From assembly GCA_003221075.1 (NCBI GenBank), contig QHUF01000260.1:1-8489 (forward strand): DNA of 8,489 nt, read 5' to 3'. Below are positions 7,272-8,489 of this stretch, piece after piece. A model generated the notes under the pieces. The model was not told where the DNA came from and made no database searches. It worked only from the letters and a program-made list of their open reading frames with translations. The stretch is from Gemmatimonadota bacterium (GTDB lineage Bacteria; Gemmatimonadota; Gemmatimonadetes; Gemmatimonadales; GWC2-71-9). Made by a program: the position numbers and the translations under genes. How positions within the stretch are numbered: the first letter of the stretch is position 1; each line of letters starts with the position of its first letter.

Positions 7272-8489
7272 TCACGCGTTACGGATTTCCGGTACCAGCC
7301 ACCGCGCAATCGCCACTGTGATGGTCACGATAACCCCGCCAGTCGCGATCGTCGTGGGGACGCCGACGCGCTCCGCTACGACCCCGAACAGAAAAGCCCC
7401 GAACGGCGCCATTCCCACAAACACGAACGAATAGAAGCCCATGACGCGCCCCCGTAGGTGATCGGGCGCCGTCGTTTGGATCAGCGTGTTCGTGAGGGAG
7501 TTGTTCACGATCATGGCACACCCCGCGAGGCCGAGCAGCACCATCGAGAGCGCGAGGACGCGGGACGCCGAGAACAGGATGAGCAGGATCCCAAAGGCCG
7601 TGCCCCCGATCAGCATCAGCCGTCCCCGCGCCCGGATGCGCGCCGAGGCGAGCGCGATGCCCAGCGCGCCGATCACGGCGCCGATGCCAATGGACGAGGT
7701 GAGTGCGCCGTAGCCGGTCGCCCCGCGGTTCAGGACATCGCGCGCGAACACCGGCATCATCGCGATATACGGAAAGCCGAATACGCTCAGGATGGCGGTC
7801 AGAATCATGAGCACTCGGAGGCGCCGGTCGTTGCGCAGGTAGGCCAGCACCTCGCGAAAACCGGTCCAGGCGGACGTCGTCTTCGGCGGGCGTGGATCGT
7901 ACGGCAGCCGCATCATCAAGAGGCCGGCGATCACGGCGATGTAGCTCAGGCCATTGACGAAGTAGCACCACGCAATGCCGACGGTGCCGATCAGGAGTCC
8001 CGCGATCGCCGGCCCAATCACGCGCGCCGCATTGAAGAGCGACGAGTTGAGCGCAATCGCGTTCATCAGATCGTCCTTGCCCACCATCTCGACGACGAAT
8101 GCCTGCCGCATCGGGATGTCAAACGCGCTCGCGATGCCCAGGGTCGTGGCGAGCACGAGCACCTGCCAGACGGCGATGGCGTTCGTCCAGATCAGGATCG
8201 AGACGGTGAACGCCTCGATCATGAACGCGAGCTGCATGAGGATGATGAACCGCCGCTTGTCGACGCGGTCGGCGATCACGCCGGCGTAGAGACTGAAGAG
8301 CAGCACGCCGACCGAGCTGAGGGCGGCGGTGAGGCCGACGTAAAATGGAGAATTGGTCAGCGTGAGGATCAGCCATCCTTCGCCGACGTTCTGCATCCAT
8401 GTGCCGACGAGGGAGATGCCTTGACCGATGAAGAAGAGGCGGAAGTTGCGGTGGGCGAGGGCCCCGAATCCGTACCGTCTCGCGCCTGT
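7272..8489 (-). CDS. MFS transporter, MFS_3 (EntS-like) exporter, 5' partial
   Basis: Inner-membrane, proton-driven exporter of small molecules; the substrate is unknown (relatives include the enterobactin exporter EntS and uncharacterised drug-efflux-like proteins). 405 residues are visible and the frame is open to the right edge: 31 residues, including NFRLFFIGQGISLVGTW, precede the ATG at 8396. That ATG is therefore internal (W-M-Q-N-V-G is in conserved TM1 sequence) and the true start lies just outside. Eleven to twelve hydrophobic segments are apparent, with a central polar loop (YDPRPPKTTSAW). The family motif A appears as GVIADRVDKRR after TM2. AFDIPMRQAFVVEMVG followed by LMNAIALNSSLFNAARVIGPAIAG is highly characteristic of MFS_3, as is PDHLRGRVMG in the second half. 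It is convergent with the kinase gene, so it belongs to a separate transcription unit. Its promoter is beyond the window. Confidence 0.9.
   Translation of the reverse strand, partial: TGARRYGFGALAHRNFRLFFIGQGISLVGTWMQNVGEGWLILTLTNSPFYVGLTAALSSVGVLLFSLYAGVIADRVDKRRFIILMQLAFMIEAFTVSILIWTNAIAVWQVLVLATTLGIASAFDIPMRQAFVVEMVGKDDLMNAIALNSSLFNAARVIGPAIAGLLIGTVGIAWCYFVNGLSYIAVIAGLLMMRLPYDPRPPKTTSAWTGFREVLAYLRNDRRLRVLMILTAILSVFGFPYIAMMPVFARDVLNRGATGYGALTSSIGIGAVIGALGIALASARIRARGRLMLIGGTAFGILLILFSASRVLALSMVLLGLAGCAMIVNNSLTNTLIQTTAPDHLRGRVMGFYSFVFVGMAPFGAFLFGVVAERVGVPTTIATGGVIVTITVAIARWLVPEIRNA

Noticed and set aside
7228..7434. Plus-strand frame starting in the palindrome (VGAQHAAPLH peptide)
   Set aside because: The peptide is the translation of the palindromic repeat, and the rest is antisense to the MFS gene.
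7279..7971. Second minus-strand frame (230 codons) inside the MFS gene
   Set aside because: Out-of-frame shadow of the transporter; Arg-rich, with no membrane segments or known motif.
8394..8396. ATG at 8396 as the start of the MFS transporter
   Set aside because: The frame continues upstream with conserved TM1 sequence (FFIGQGISLVGTW), so this Met is internal.

Overview
This is an 8.5 kb window of high-GC bacterial DNA with five protein genes packed almost edge to edge. The organism cannot be named from the sequence. GC-rich codon use, the mix of families (a GH38 enzyme with a TDVPG motif, a BchI-like AAA+ ATPase, a PF13189-type kinase) and a GC-rich palindrome next to a stop codon resemble soil Acidobacteriota or similar phyla. 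That placement is an inference with low to moderate confidence.

Layout: four genes run on the plus strand. A GH38 alpha-mannosidase-like enzyme (cut at the left edge) overlaps phosphoenolpyruvate carboxylase (ppc). After an 18-base gap comes a MoxR/magnesium-chelatase-type AAA+ ATPase, and after about 90 bases a cytidylate-kinase-like protein. A convergent minus-strand gene for an MFS_3-type exporter (cut at the right edge) closes the window. Kinase and exporter meet at a perfect 30-bp palindrome that contains the kinase stop codon. No stretch over 300 bases lacks a gene, and there are no RNA genes, CRISPR arrays or transposase genes.

The spacing of the plus-strand genes suggests one transcript, but they do not form an obvious pathway: sugar hydrolysis, anaplerotic carbon fixation, an ATP-driven remodeller without its usual VWA partner, and a nucleotide-kinase-like protein. 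No promoter could be assigned.

The most interesting points are in the details. (1) ppc has no plausible ATG or GTG start; the best candidate is a CTG forming a 4-base CTGA overlap with the upstream stop. (2) The PEP carboxylase keeps its catalytic residues but appears to have lost two of the four residues that bind the feedback inhibitor aspartate in E. coli. (3) The kinase's conserved N-terminus has no canonical start codon and lies in the same frame as the AAA+ gene, separated from it by one TAA. (4) A run of nine G near the end of the AAA+ gene could shift its frame into an alternative C-terminus. (5) The palindrome is probably a dispersed repeat. I found no clearly new multi-gene system.
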